A DNA stretch of 64,000 nt, from NCBI GenBank assembly GCA_020161815.1, contig JAIUOP010000012.1:1-64000 (forward strand), given 5' to 3'. Both the position numbers and the translations under genes were made by a program. Below, piece after piece: positions 57,989-64,000 of the stretch. The notes below the pieces were generated by a model. It saw nothing but the letters and a program-made list of their open reading frames with translations, was not told the origin of the DNA and ran no database searches. How positions within the stretch are numbered: the first letter of the stretch is position 1; every line of letters starts with the position of its first letter. Source of the DNA: Actinomycetota bacterium (lineage in GTDB: Bacteria; Actinomycetota; Actinomycetes; Actinomycetales; Dermatophilaceae).

Positions 57989-58825
57989 TCAGCGCTTCTT
58001 GCCAGTACGACGGCGACGGACGATGAGCTTGTCGCTCGGCTTGCCGGGGCGGCGGGTGCGACCCTCGGGCTGACCCCAGGGGCTCACCGGGTTGCGGCCA
58101 CCGGAGGTGCGACCCTCACCACCACCGTGCGGGTGGTCGACCGGGTTCATGACGACACCACGGACGGTCGGGCGCTTGCCCTTCCAGCGCATGCGGCCGG
58201 CCTTGCCCCAGTTGATGTTGGACTGCTCGGCGTTGCCGACCTCGCCGATCGTCGCGCGGCAGCGCGCGTCGACGTTGCGGATCTCGCCGGAGGGCATACG
58301 CAGCTGGGCGTAGGGGCCGTCCTTGGCGACGAGCTGCACGCGGACACCGGCCGAGCGGGCGATCTTGGCGCCGCCACCGGGCTTGAGCTCGACGGCGTGG
58401 ACGACCGTACCCGTCGGGATGTTGCGCAGCGGCAGGCTGTTGCCGGGCTTGATGTCGGCGCTGGGACCGGCCTCGATCGGCTGGCCCTGCTCCAGGCCCT
58501 TGGGGGCCAGGATGTAGCGCTTCTCGCCATCGGCGTAGTGCAGCAGCGCGATGCGGGCGGTGCGGTTGGGGTCGTACTCGATGTGAGCGACCTTCGCCGG
58601 GATGCCGTCCTTGTCGTGGCGACGGAAGTCGATGACGCGGTAGGCGCGCTTGTGGCCACCACCGATGTGACGGGTGGTGATGCGGCCGTTGGCGTTGCGG
58701 CCACCGGTCTTGGTCAGCGGACGCACGAGCGACTTCTCGGGCGTCGAGCGCGTGATCTCGACGAAGTCTGCCACGCTCGAGCCACGACGGCCCGGCGTCG
58801 TCGGCTTGTACTTGCGGATACCCAT
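57989..58825 (-). CDS. rplB: 50S ribosomal protein L2
   Basis: This 278-residue protein supports peptidyl transfer and subunit joining. Landmarks are [13 protein letters not shown] and [16 protein letters not shown], including the conserved histidine. Confidence 0.98.
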   Translation of the reverse strand: MGIRKYKPTTPGRRGSSVADFVEITRSTPEKSLVRPLTKTGGRNANGRITTRHIGGGHKRAYRVIDFRRHDKDGIPAKVAHIEYDPNRTARIALLHYADGEKRYILAPKGLEQGQPIEAGPSADIKPGNSLPLRNIPTGTVVHAVELKPGGGAKIARSAGVRVQLVAKDGPYAQLRMPSGEIRNVDARCRATIGEVGNAEQSNINWGKAGRMRWKGKRPTVRGVVMNPVDHPHGGGEGRTSGGRNPVSPWGQPEGRTRRPGKPSDKLIVRRRRTGKKR

Positions 58826-58840
58826 GTTCTCTCAGTCCCC

Positions 58841-59149
58841 TCAGGCGCCGGCGCTGCCGAAGATGTCGATGGTGCCCTCGCGGAGGGTGACGATGGCGCG
58901 CTTGGTGTCCTTGCGCTTGCCGACCCCGAAGCGGGTGCGGCGCGCCTTGCCCGGACGGTTCATCGTGTGGACCGAGTCGACCTTGACGCCGAAGATCTCC
59001 TCGACGGCGATCTTGATCTCGGTCTTGTTCGAGCGCGGGTCGACGATGAAGGTGTACTTGCCCTCGTCCAGGAGCCCGTAGGACTTCTCGGACACGACCG
59101 GCGCGATCAGGATGTCGCGCGCGTGCTTGCGGTTGATGGTGCTGCTCAC
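58841..59149 (-). CDS. rplW: 50S ribosomal protein L23
   Basis: This 102-residue protein is the main docking site for trigger factor and SRP at the tunnel exit. It has [10 protein letters not shown] and [16 protein letters not shown] overlap with rplD. Confidence 0.96.
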   Translation of the reverse strand: MSSTINRKHARDILIAPVVSEKSYGLLDEGKYTFIVDPRSNKTEIKIAVEEIFGVKVDSVHTMNRPGKARRTRFGVGKRKDTKRAIVTLREGTIDIFGSAGA

Positions 59150-60111
59150 TGCTCGTCCGCCTTCTTCTTGCTGCCGGCCTTGGTGAAGCCCGCGGCCTCA
59201 GCGGCAGCAGCGTCCTTGAACCAGAACTCGGCGACGGTGGCGTCGTACCACTGGCCATCCGGCTCGTGGTAGAGGCCGCTGTCGGCGTTGCCCTTGACGG
59301 TGTAGCCCTTGGGGGCGCCGCCGTCCTTGAGTGGGGCCTTGGCGCCCTTGGGCAGCTCGGCCTTCTCGGCCTTGGCCTCGGTCGCCTCGGCGGCGTCCGC
59401 CGCCGGGACCTCGACGGCCTTCGCGGCCTTGGCCGCCTTGGGGGCCACCGCCTCGACACCGTCGGTGAGGGTCAGCGGCTCGACACCGGCGACCATCGCA
59501 CCACCACGGCCACCGGAGACGAAGGTCTCGTAGGCCGCCTTGGTGAAGACCACGTCGTCGGCGCAGAGCACGTCGTAGGTGTTGAGCTGGTCGACCGCGA
59601 GGACGTGGACGTTCTCGAGGTTGCGGACCGACTTCAGCGACACGATGTCGGCGCGGTCGAGGACCACGAGGAGGTTCTTGCGGTCGGTCAGGCCCGCGAG
59701 CAGGGCCTGGGCGGCCTTGGTCGAGGGGGCGTCACCGGTCACGAGGGCCTCGACGACGTGGATGCGGTCGTGGCGCGCCCGGTCGGAGAGGGCGCCACGC
59801 AGGGCGGCGGCCTTCATCTTCTTGGGGGTGCGCTGGGCGTAGTCCCGCGGCTGCGGGCCGTGGACGGTGCCACCACCGGCGAACTGCGGCGCACGGGTCG
59901 AGCCCTGGCGGGCGCGACCGGTGCCCTTCTGCTTGTACGGCTTCTTGCCACCACCGCGGACCTCGCCGCGGGTCTTGGTGGCGTGCGTGCCCTGGCGCGC
60001 GGCAGCGAGCTGGGCGACGACGACCTGGTGGATCAGCGGAACGTTGGTCTGGACGTCGAAGATCTCGACGGGCAGCTCAACCGACAGCTTCTCAGCAGTC
60101 TTGGTTGCCAT
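59146..60111 (-). CDS. rplD: 50S ribosomal protein L4 with C-terminal appended module
   Basis: The L4 core (about residues 1-205) has the tunnel loop with [14 protein letters not shown]; in E. coli L4 also represses the S10 operon. The chain is 321 residues, over 100 longer than normal. An Ala/Lys/Glu linker (about 210-262) leads to a module at about 267-313 with [17 protein letters not shown] and A-E-F-W-F. This is the same module that ends L17 at 31024-31785. The canonical cysteines are absent. Confidence 0.96.
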   Translation of the reverse strand: MATKTAEKLSVELPVEIFDVQTNVPLIHQVVVAQLAAARQGTHATKTRGEVRGGGKKPYKQKGTGRARQGSTRAPQFAGGGTVHGPQPRDYAQRTPKKMKAAALRGALSDRARHDRIHVVEALVTGDAPSTKAAQALLAGLTDRKNLLVVLDRADIVSLKSVRNLENVHVLAVDQLNTYDVLCADDVVFTKAAYETFVSGGRGGAMVAGVEPLTLTDGVEAVAPKAAKAAKAVEVPAADAAEATEAKAEKAELPKGAKAPLKDGGAPKGYTVKGNADSGLYHEPDGQWYDATVAEFWFKDAAAAEAAGFTKAGSKKKADEQ

Positions 60112-60116
60112 CTGAC

Positions 60117-60767
60117 TCAGGCTCCCTTCGCGGCGGAGCGGACGAGGACGACACCGCCGCGGGGGCCGGGAACGGCACCCTTGACGAGGAGGAGGCCCTT
60201 CTCGGCGTCGACGGCGTGAACCGTGAGGTTCTGGGTGGTCTGGCGCACGCCGCCCATGCGGCCGGCCATGCGCATCCCCTTGAAGACGCGACCCGGGGTG
60301 GCGCAGCCACCGATCGAGCCCGGCTTGCGGTGGTTGCGGTGGGCACCGTGGGAGGAGGAGACACCGGCGAAGCCGTGACGCTTCATGACACCGGCGAAGC
60401 CCTTGCCCTTGGTCGTGCCCGTGACGTCGACGGGGGCGCCGGCCTCGAAGATCTCCGCGGAGAGCTCCTGGCCCGGGGTGAAGTCGGCCGCGTCAGCGGT
60501 GCGCAGCTCGACCAGGTGGCGGCGCGGGGTGACGCCGGCCTTCTCGAAGTGGCCGGTCAGCGGCTTGGTGACCTTGCGCGGGTCGATGGCGCCGTAGCCG
60601 ATCTGGACCGCGGCGTAGCCGTCGGTCTCCGCGGAACGGACCTGGGTGACCACGTTCTGGCCGACCTGGATCACGGTGACGGGAACGAGGCGGTTGTCCG
60701 CGTTCCACACCTGGGTCATGCCGAGCTTGGTGCCCAGCAGACCCTTCTGGGTCTTGGTAACAGTCAT
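60117..60767 (-). CDS. rplC: 50S ribosomal protein L3
   Basis: This 216-residue protein primes 50S assembly and reaches the peptidyl-transferase centre. It shows [23 protein letters not shown] and the loop [15 protein letters not shown]. Follows rpsJ by 10 bp. Confidence 0.97.
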   Translation of the reverse strand: MTVTKTQKGLLGTKLGMTQVWNADNRLVPVTVIQVGQNVVTQVRSAETDGYAAVQIGYGAIDPRKVTKPLTGHFEKAGVTPRRHLVELRTADAADFTPGQELSAEIFEAGAPVDVTGTTKGKGFAGVMKRHGFAGVSSSHGAHRNHRKPGSIGGCATPGRVFKGMRMAGRMGGVRQTTQNLTVHAVDAEKGLLLVKGAVPGPRGGVVLVRSAAKGA

Positions 60768-60777
60768 CTCGAACGCC

Positions 60778-61086
60778 TCAGAGCTTGATCTCGATGTTGA
60801 CGTCAGCCGGGAGGTCGAGACGCATCAGCGAGTCGACGGCCTTGGGCGTCGGGTCGATGATGTCGATGAGGCGCTTGTGGGTGCGCATCTCGAAGTGCTC
60901 GCGGCTGTCCTTGTACTTGTGCGGCGAACGGATGACCACGAAGACGTTCTTCTCCGTGGGCAGCGGCACCGGGCCCACCACCGTCGCGCCGGCACGGGTC
61001 ACCGTGTCGACGATCTTCCGCGCGGAGTTGTCGATGACCTCGTGGTCGTACGACTTCAACCGGATGCGGATCTTCTGTCCCGCCAT
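60778..61086 (-). CDS. rpsJ: 30S ribosomal protein S10
   Basis: This 102-residue protein also serves as NusE in antitermination. It starts [15 protein letters not shown] and ends with I-K-L. It leads the S10-spc run, whose upstream leader of several hundred bases is described separately. Confidence 0.97.
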   Translation of the reverse strand: MAGQKIRIRLKSYDHEVIDNSARKIVDTVTRAGATVVGPVPLPTEKNVFVVIRSPHKYKDSREHFEMRTHKRLIDIIDPTPKAVDSLMRLDLPADVNIEIKL

Positions 61087-61497
61087 ATCAGGCTTCCGTT
61101 CTGTTTGGCTTCGGTCTTACGTCTGTGGCCGGATCCCCTGGAAGCTCCGACCCCCGCGGTCGGGCGTGTCGCCCTCGCTCCGCGCCCCGGGCGGCATGCT
61201 CTCGCATGACGCCCGTTCGTGGGATCACAGTTTCCGGGAGACCCGGAACGCCTGACTCTTCGCTTCGCCCGCCCCGCCGTGAGACGCGGTTCGGGTGCTC
61301 GAAGCGGTGGGTGGTCCCATCCTCGCCGGGAAGCTGGGGAGGCGACCACACGCCAAGCAACCTGACAAGTGTGCCAGAGCCCCACGGCATACCCCAAATC
61401 GGCCCCTACACCGCGACGGTATGCCGCGTGCGCACCCCCGCCTCCGTGGCGCGTCGCGCCGGTGGGCACCTCGGACATCGAGGATGGCGCCAACGAT
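61087..61497 (-). promoter_or_regulatory. Leader region of the S10 operon
   Basis: The 465-bp gap between rpsJ and the XRE gene has no ORF with coding character. Reading toward rpsJ, hairpins include TTCCGGG-AGA-CCCGGAA (61232-61248) and CATGC-TCTC-GCATG (61195-61208). An inverted CGGCATACC/GGTATGCCG pair spans 61385-61426. In other bacteria this leader binds L4 for autoregulation; whether it does so here is inference. The promoter itself is not identified. Confidence 0.5.
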
Positions 61498-61539
61498 CGA
61501 GGGTCTGCGGACCCCCTCCTGCACCTCCGCAGACCCTCG
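61498..61539. terminator. Hairpin terminator after the XRE gene
   Basis: CGAGGGTCTGCGGA (61498-61511) is a perfect 14-bp complement of 61526-61539 around a C-rich 14-nt loop. It lies 13 bp past the XRE stop. No U-tract follows on either strand, common in high-GC Actinobacteria. Confidence 0.7.
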
Positions 61540-61551
61540 GCCGGGTCTCAC

Positions 61552-61773
61552 TCAACCCTCGAGGACGAGGATGTCTCCGATCTGGCAGTCGAGGGCTTCA
61601 CAGATGGCCGTCAGGGTCGAGAAGCGGACCGCCTTGGCCCGGTTGTTCTTCAGGACCGAGAGATTGACGACGGTGACCCCGACCGCCTCGGCGAGCGCCG
61701 CCAGGGTCATGCCTTGGGCCTCGAGGATCTCGTCGAGGCGACACACGACACGATGCGGCTCGTCAACCGGCAT
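61552..61773 (-). CDS. Small XRE-family HTH regulator (YozG-like)
   Basis: This 73-residue Cro/CI-type helix-turn-helix regulator has its recognition region L-A-A-L-A-E-A-V-G-V-T-V-V-N-L-S-V-L-K-N near residues 24-43. The pattern I-C-E-A-L-D-C-Q-I-G-D-I-L is typical of the YozG/YvaO group. It shares one base with the stop of the DUF2975 gene (TGATG), a pairing seen in many Gram-positives. It probably regulates this two-gene operon. Confidence 0.88.
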   Translation of the reverse strand: MPVDEPHRVVCRLDEILEAQGMTLAALAEAVGVTVVNLSVLKNNRAKAVRFSTLTAICEALDCQIGDILVLEG

Positions 61774-62384
61774 CAGATCAGCCCCTCGACGTCGTCGCGC
61801 AGGCGGCCACCCACCCTGAAGGCCTCGGCGAGCATCGCGATGACCATCCCGAAGAGCATCGGGAAGAACGGCAGACTGAAGCTCACCGCCGGACTGAGAC
61901 CGCCCAGGTCCTGTCGCCCGATGATCGCACCTTGGCAGGACAGCGTCAGGAACGTGTGGACGATGCTGCCGACCAGCAGGAGGGCGGCCAGCCAGCGCAG
62001 GCGTCCGACCTGGTTCGGAGCGAACGGGTCCCCAGCGGCGACCGCTTTCATGATCCGCTGGATGAGGACGACGCCGACGACCGCCATGGCGAGCAGGGCC
62101 AGTCCGGGGATGATCGCGAGGAGGTAGTCGAGCGGCTGCGGGTCGCCCACCGTGAGGGGGTAGTCGGCCAGGCCGTGGCCGGTGCCGACCGCATCGAGCT
62201 CGGGCACCTGCACGGGACTGAAGAAGGGGACGTCGAGCGAACGGCCCTTCACCCAGGCCGAGAGCGGCTCGTAGACCTGCCCTCCGACGATCAGGCCGAT
62301 GGCCCCCCACAGGATGATGCGCAGACCTACCCGATCCGAACGGTCGAAGGCGAGCAGGTCCTTGGATGTCTTGAGCTCCTTCAC
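61773..62384 (-). CDS. DUF2975 membrane protein
   Basis: This 203-residue protein has four membrane segments (about residues 20-38, 85-107, 128-148 and 163-186), the DUF2975 layout. These proteins accompany a small XRE regulator and may modulate its activity at the membrane, but their role is unproven. GTG 62384 has an AAGGGGG site; the longer frame enters the operator region. Confidence 0.8.
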   Translation of the reverse strand: MKELKTSKDLLAFDRSDRVGLRIILWGAIGLIVGGQVYEPLSAWVKGRSLDVPFFSPVQVPELDAVGTGHGLADYPLTVGDPQPLDYLLAIIPGLALLAMAVVGVVLIQRIMKAVAAGDPFAPNQVGRLRWLAALLLVGSIVHTFLTLSCQGAIIGRQDLGGLSPAVSFSLPFFPMLFGMVIAMLAEAFRVGGRLRDDVEGLI

Positions 62385-62406
62385 GGAGCACCCCCTTGAT
62401 CTGTGA

Positions 62407-62456
62407 TGTATCGACTGTCGATACATCGAGTATCGTTATGCATATCGATAAACGAT
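62407..62456. promoter_or_regulatory. AT-rich operator cluster upstream of the DUF2975/XRE operon
   Basis: TGTATCGACTGTCGATACA (62407-62425) is a perfect 8-3-8 palindrome. TATCG/CGATA half-sites recur at about 62431 and 62443-62450, and ATCGTT...AACGAT brackets 62432-62456. This AT-rich patch stands out in a high-GC chromosome. Likely site for an autoregulator, possibly the XRE protein. Confidence 0.6.
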
Positions 62457-62490
62457 GTCAACCTCCGTGGGCGAAATGGCAACGGGCGGC

Positions 62491-62508
62491 TTGTGAAATC
62501 CTTCACAA
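62491..62508. promoter_or_regulatory. Rex-type redox operator upstream of ndh
   Basis: TTGTGAAATCCTTCACAA is a perfect 7-4-7 inverted repeat, matching the Rex consensus (TTGTGAA-N4-TTCACAA). It lies 30 bp before the start of type II NADH dehydrogenase, a classic Rex target. Rex is released by high NADH/NAD+, so ndh would be derepressed when NADH accumulates. No rex gene is in this window. Confidence 0.8.
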
Positions 62509-62538
62509 AGGCTCGGACGGTGGCATTAGCGTTGGTCC

Positions 62539-63945
62539 ATGACGGTTGAGCCCAGCGTGACCACTCCCAGCGACACGCAGACCAAGCACCGCATTGTCAT
62601 CATCGGCTCCGGCTTCGGCGGGTTGTTCGCCGCCCGCGCCCTCAAGCGGCGCAAGGACGTCGACGTCACGCTCATCGCGCGCACCACCCACCACCTCTTC
62701 CAGCCGCTGCTCTACCAAGTGGCCACCGGCGTGCTCTCCGAGGGCGAGATCGCGCCCGCCACCCGTGAGGTCCTCTCCCACCAGAAGAACGCGCGCGTCC
62801 TGCTCGGCGAGGTCACCCACATCGGCCTCGACACCAGGACCGTCGCGCACGAGGTGATGGGGCGCCAGACGGTCACGCCCTATGACAGCCTCATCGTCGC
62901 CGCGGGCGCGGGCCAGAGCTACTTCGGCAACGACCAGTTCTCCGACCACGCGCCCGGCATGAAGACGATCGACGACGCGCTAGAGCTGCGCGGCCGGATC
63001 TTCGGTGCCTTCGAGCTCGCCGAGCTCGCACCGACCGAGGAGGAGCGGCGCCGGCTGCTGACCTTCGTCGTCGTCGGCGCCGGTCCCACGGGAGTGGAGA
63101 TGGCCGGCCAGATCGCCGAGCTGGCGCAGCGCACCCTGCGCAACGACTTCCGGGTGATCAACCCGAGCGAGGCACGCGTCGTCCTCCTCGACGCCGGCCC
63201 CGGGGTGCTGCCGAGCTTCGGTGAGAACCTCGGCGGCAAGGCCCGGGCCAAGCTCGAGGAGATGGGCATCGAGGTCCTGACCTCCACCAAGGTCGTCGAC
63301 GTCGACTCCAACGGGCTGGTCATCGAGAGCCAGGACGGCACCCGCTCCCGGATCGAGTCCAAGGCCAAGGTCTGGGCCGCCGGCGTCTCGGCCTCACCGC
63401 TGGGCCAGCAGCTGTCCGCGCAGAGCGAGTCCGGGCTCGACCGGGCCGGGCGCGTCGAGGTGGCTCCCGACCTGACCCTCAAGGGTCGCCCGGAGGTCTT
63501 CGTCATCGGCGACATGATGGCGCTGCGCGGTCTCCCGGGTGTCGCGCAGGTCGCCATCCAGGGAGCGCGGTATGCCGTGAAGGTCATCACCGCACGTCTC
63601 GACGGAAAGCCCTCCCCCGAGCCGTTCAGCTACTTCGACAAGGGCTCGATGGCCACGATCTCGCGCTTCAGCGCGGTGGTGTCGATGGGCAAGATCCAGT
63701 TCGGCGGGTTCATCGCCTGGCTGGCCTGGCTCGGGCTGCACCTGGTCTACATCACCGGGTTCAAGTCGAGGGTGACCACGCTGCTGCACTGGTTCGTCAC
63801 CTTCATCGGGCGCGGGCGCGCCCAGCGGGTGACGACGGCGCAGCAGGTCCTGGGGCGGCGGGCACTGCAGATGCTGGCCGAGCAGGCGCGGCCCCAGCTG
63901 CCCCCGGTCGCCGACGACCCGACGACCTGGCGCCCATCAGCCTGA
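62539..63945 (+). CDS. ndh: Type II NADH:quinone oxidoreductase
   Basis: This 468-residue peripheral membrane flavoprotein passes electrons from NADH to quinone without proton pumping. Two Rossmann motifs are seen: G-S-G-F-G-G (23-28, FAD) and G-A-G-P-T-G (180-185, NADH). The conserved quinone-side A-I-Q-G-A-R-Y motif and a C-terminal amphipathic region (about 385-430: W-L-A-W-L-G-L-H-L-V-Y) place it at the membrane. The Rex-like operator upstream indicates redox control. Confidence 0.95.
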   Translation: MTVEPSVTTPSDTQTKHRIVIIGSGFGGLFAARALKRRKDVDVTLIARTTHHLFQPLLYQVATGVLSEGEIAPATREVLSHQKNARVLLGEVTHIGLDTRTVAHEVMGRQTVTPYDSLIVAAGAGQSYFGNDQFSDHAPGMKTIDDALELRGRIFGAFELAELAPTEEERRRLLTFVVVGAGPTGVEMAGQIAELAQRTLRNDFRVINPSEARVVLLDAGPGVLPSFGENLGGKARAKLEEMGIEVLTSTKVVDVDSNGLVIESQDGTRSRIESKAKVWAAGVSASPLGQQLSAQSESGLDRAGRVEVAPDLTLKGRPEVFVIGDMMALRGLPGVAQVAIQGARYAVKVITARLDGKPSPEPFSYFDKGSMATISRFSAVVSMGKIQFGGFIAWLAWLGLHLVYITGFKSRVTTLLHWFVTFIGRGRAQRVTTAQQVLGRRALQMLAEQARPQLPPVADDPTTWRPSA

Positions 63946-64000
63946 CCCCCGCCACGTCGAGGCCCTGCGACTCTGGCAGGCGCGGGCGCGCACTTGAGTT
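63946..64000. other. Window edge, no feature seen
   Basis: The last 55 bases after ndh contain no ORF or hairpin I can support. Confidence 0.5.

Overview
The window is a contiguous piece of a very GC-rich chromosome. GTG and leaderless starts are frequent and genes are tightly packed with ATGA/GTGA overlaps. It carries actinobacterial families (DUF4245, an LmeA/DUF2993-like protein, C+ zinc-binding L36 and S14, a short adenylate kinase, class I fumarase, MeaB/MutAB). Gene content fits a high-GC Actinomycetota member, and an Intrasporangiaceae/Dermatophilaceae-type genome is my best guess. That placement is inference.

Layout. 1-106: tail of an IS transposase. 129-4409 (minus, except rmuC at 1617-2840): small membrane protein, Nudix hydrolase, ArsR-rhodanese regulator, FMN reductase, ispH. 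4520-12794: aqpZ, xseA/xseB, DUF4245, PfkB sugar kinase, class I fumarase, two beta carbonic anhydrases, GH1 beta-glucosidase. 12921-15540: polar amino-acid ABC transporter. 15677-18113: glmM-rpsI-rplM. 18374-22123: ArsR regulator, MFS, acyl-CoA dehydrogenase, LmeA-like protein. 22142-27886: secreted GH13 amylase, a VapBC-type pair, ABC-F ATPase, small membrane protein. 27874-29039: a frameshifted gene and truA. 29074-30971: MFS and two DUF4298 proteins. 31024-35133: alpha operon (infA-rpmJ-rpsM-rpsK-rpsD-rpoA-rplQ, minus). 35307-46923: accessory metabolic block (P-loop kinase, amidotransferase/CPBP-protease fusion, FAD oxidoreductase with PucR regulator, MeaB/MutAB, 2OG-Fe(II) oxygenase). 46988-61086: S10-spc operon, rpsJ through secY-adk, then map, with a DUF559 gene wedged between adk and map. 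61552-63945: DUF2975/XRE pair and a type II NADH dehydrogenase with a Rex-like operator.

The ribosomal backbone (S10-spc, map, infA to rplQ, truA, rplM-rpsI-glmM) is in the usual actinobacterial order. It has been opened at several points by accessory DNA.

Two repeat systems stand out. First, a non-palindromic octamer, GTATGCCG/CGGCATAC, occurs about 50 times by hand count, where about 2 are expected from composition. It lies in both orientations inside genes and as inverted pairs forming hairpins between genes, much like a DNA-uptake sequence. Second, four copies of a roughly 65-bp palindromic element (outer arm GTCGAAAGTAGACGAGGAG) lie between genes. Two inverted copies bracket the DUF559 gene that splits adk from map.
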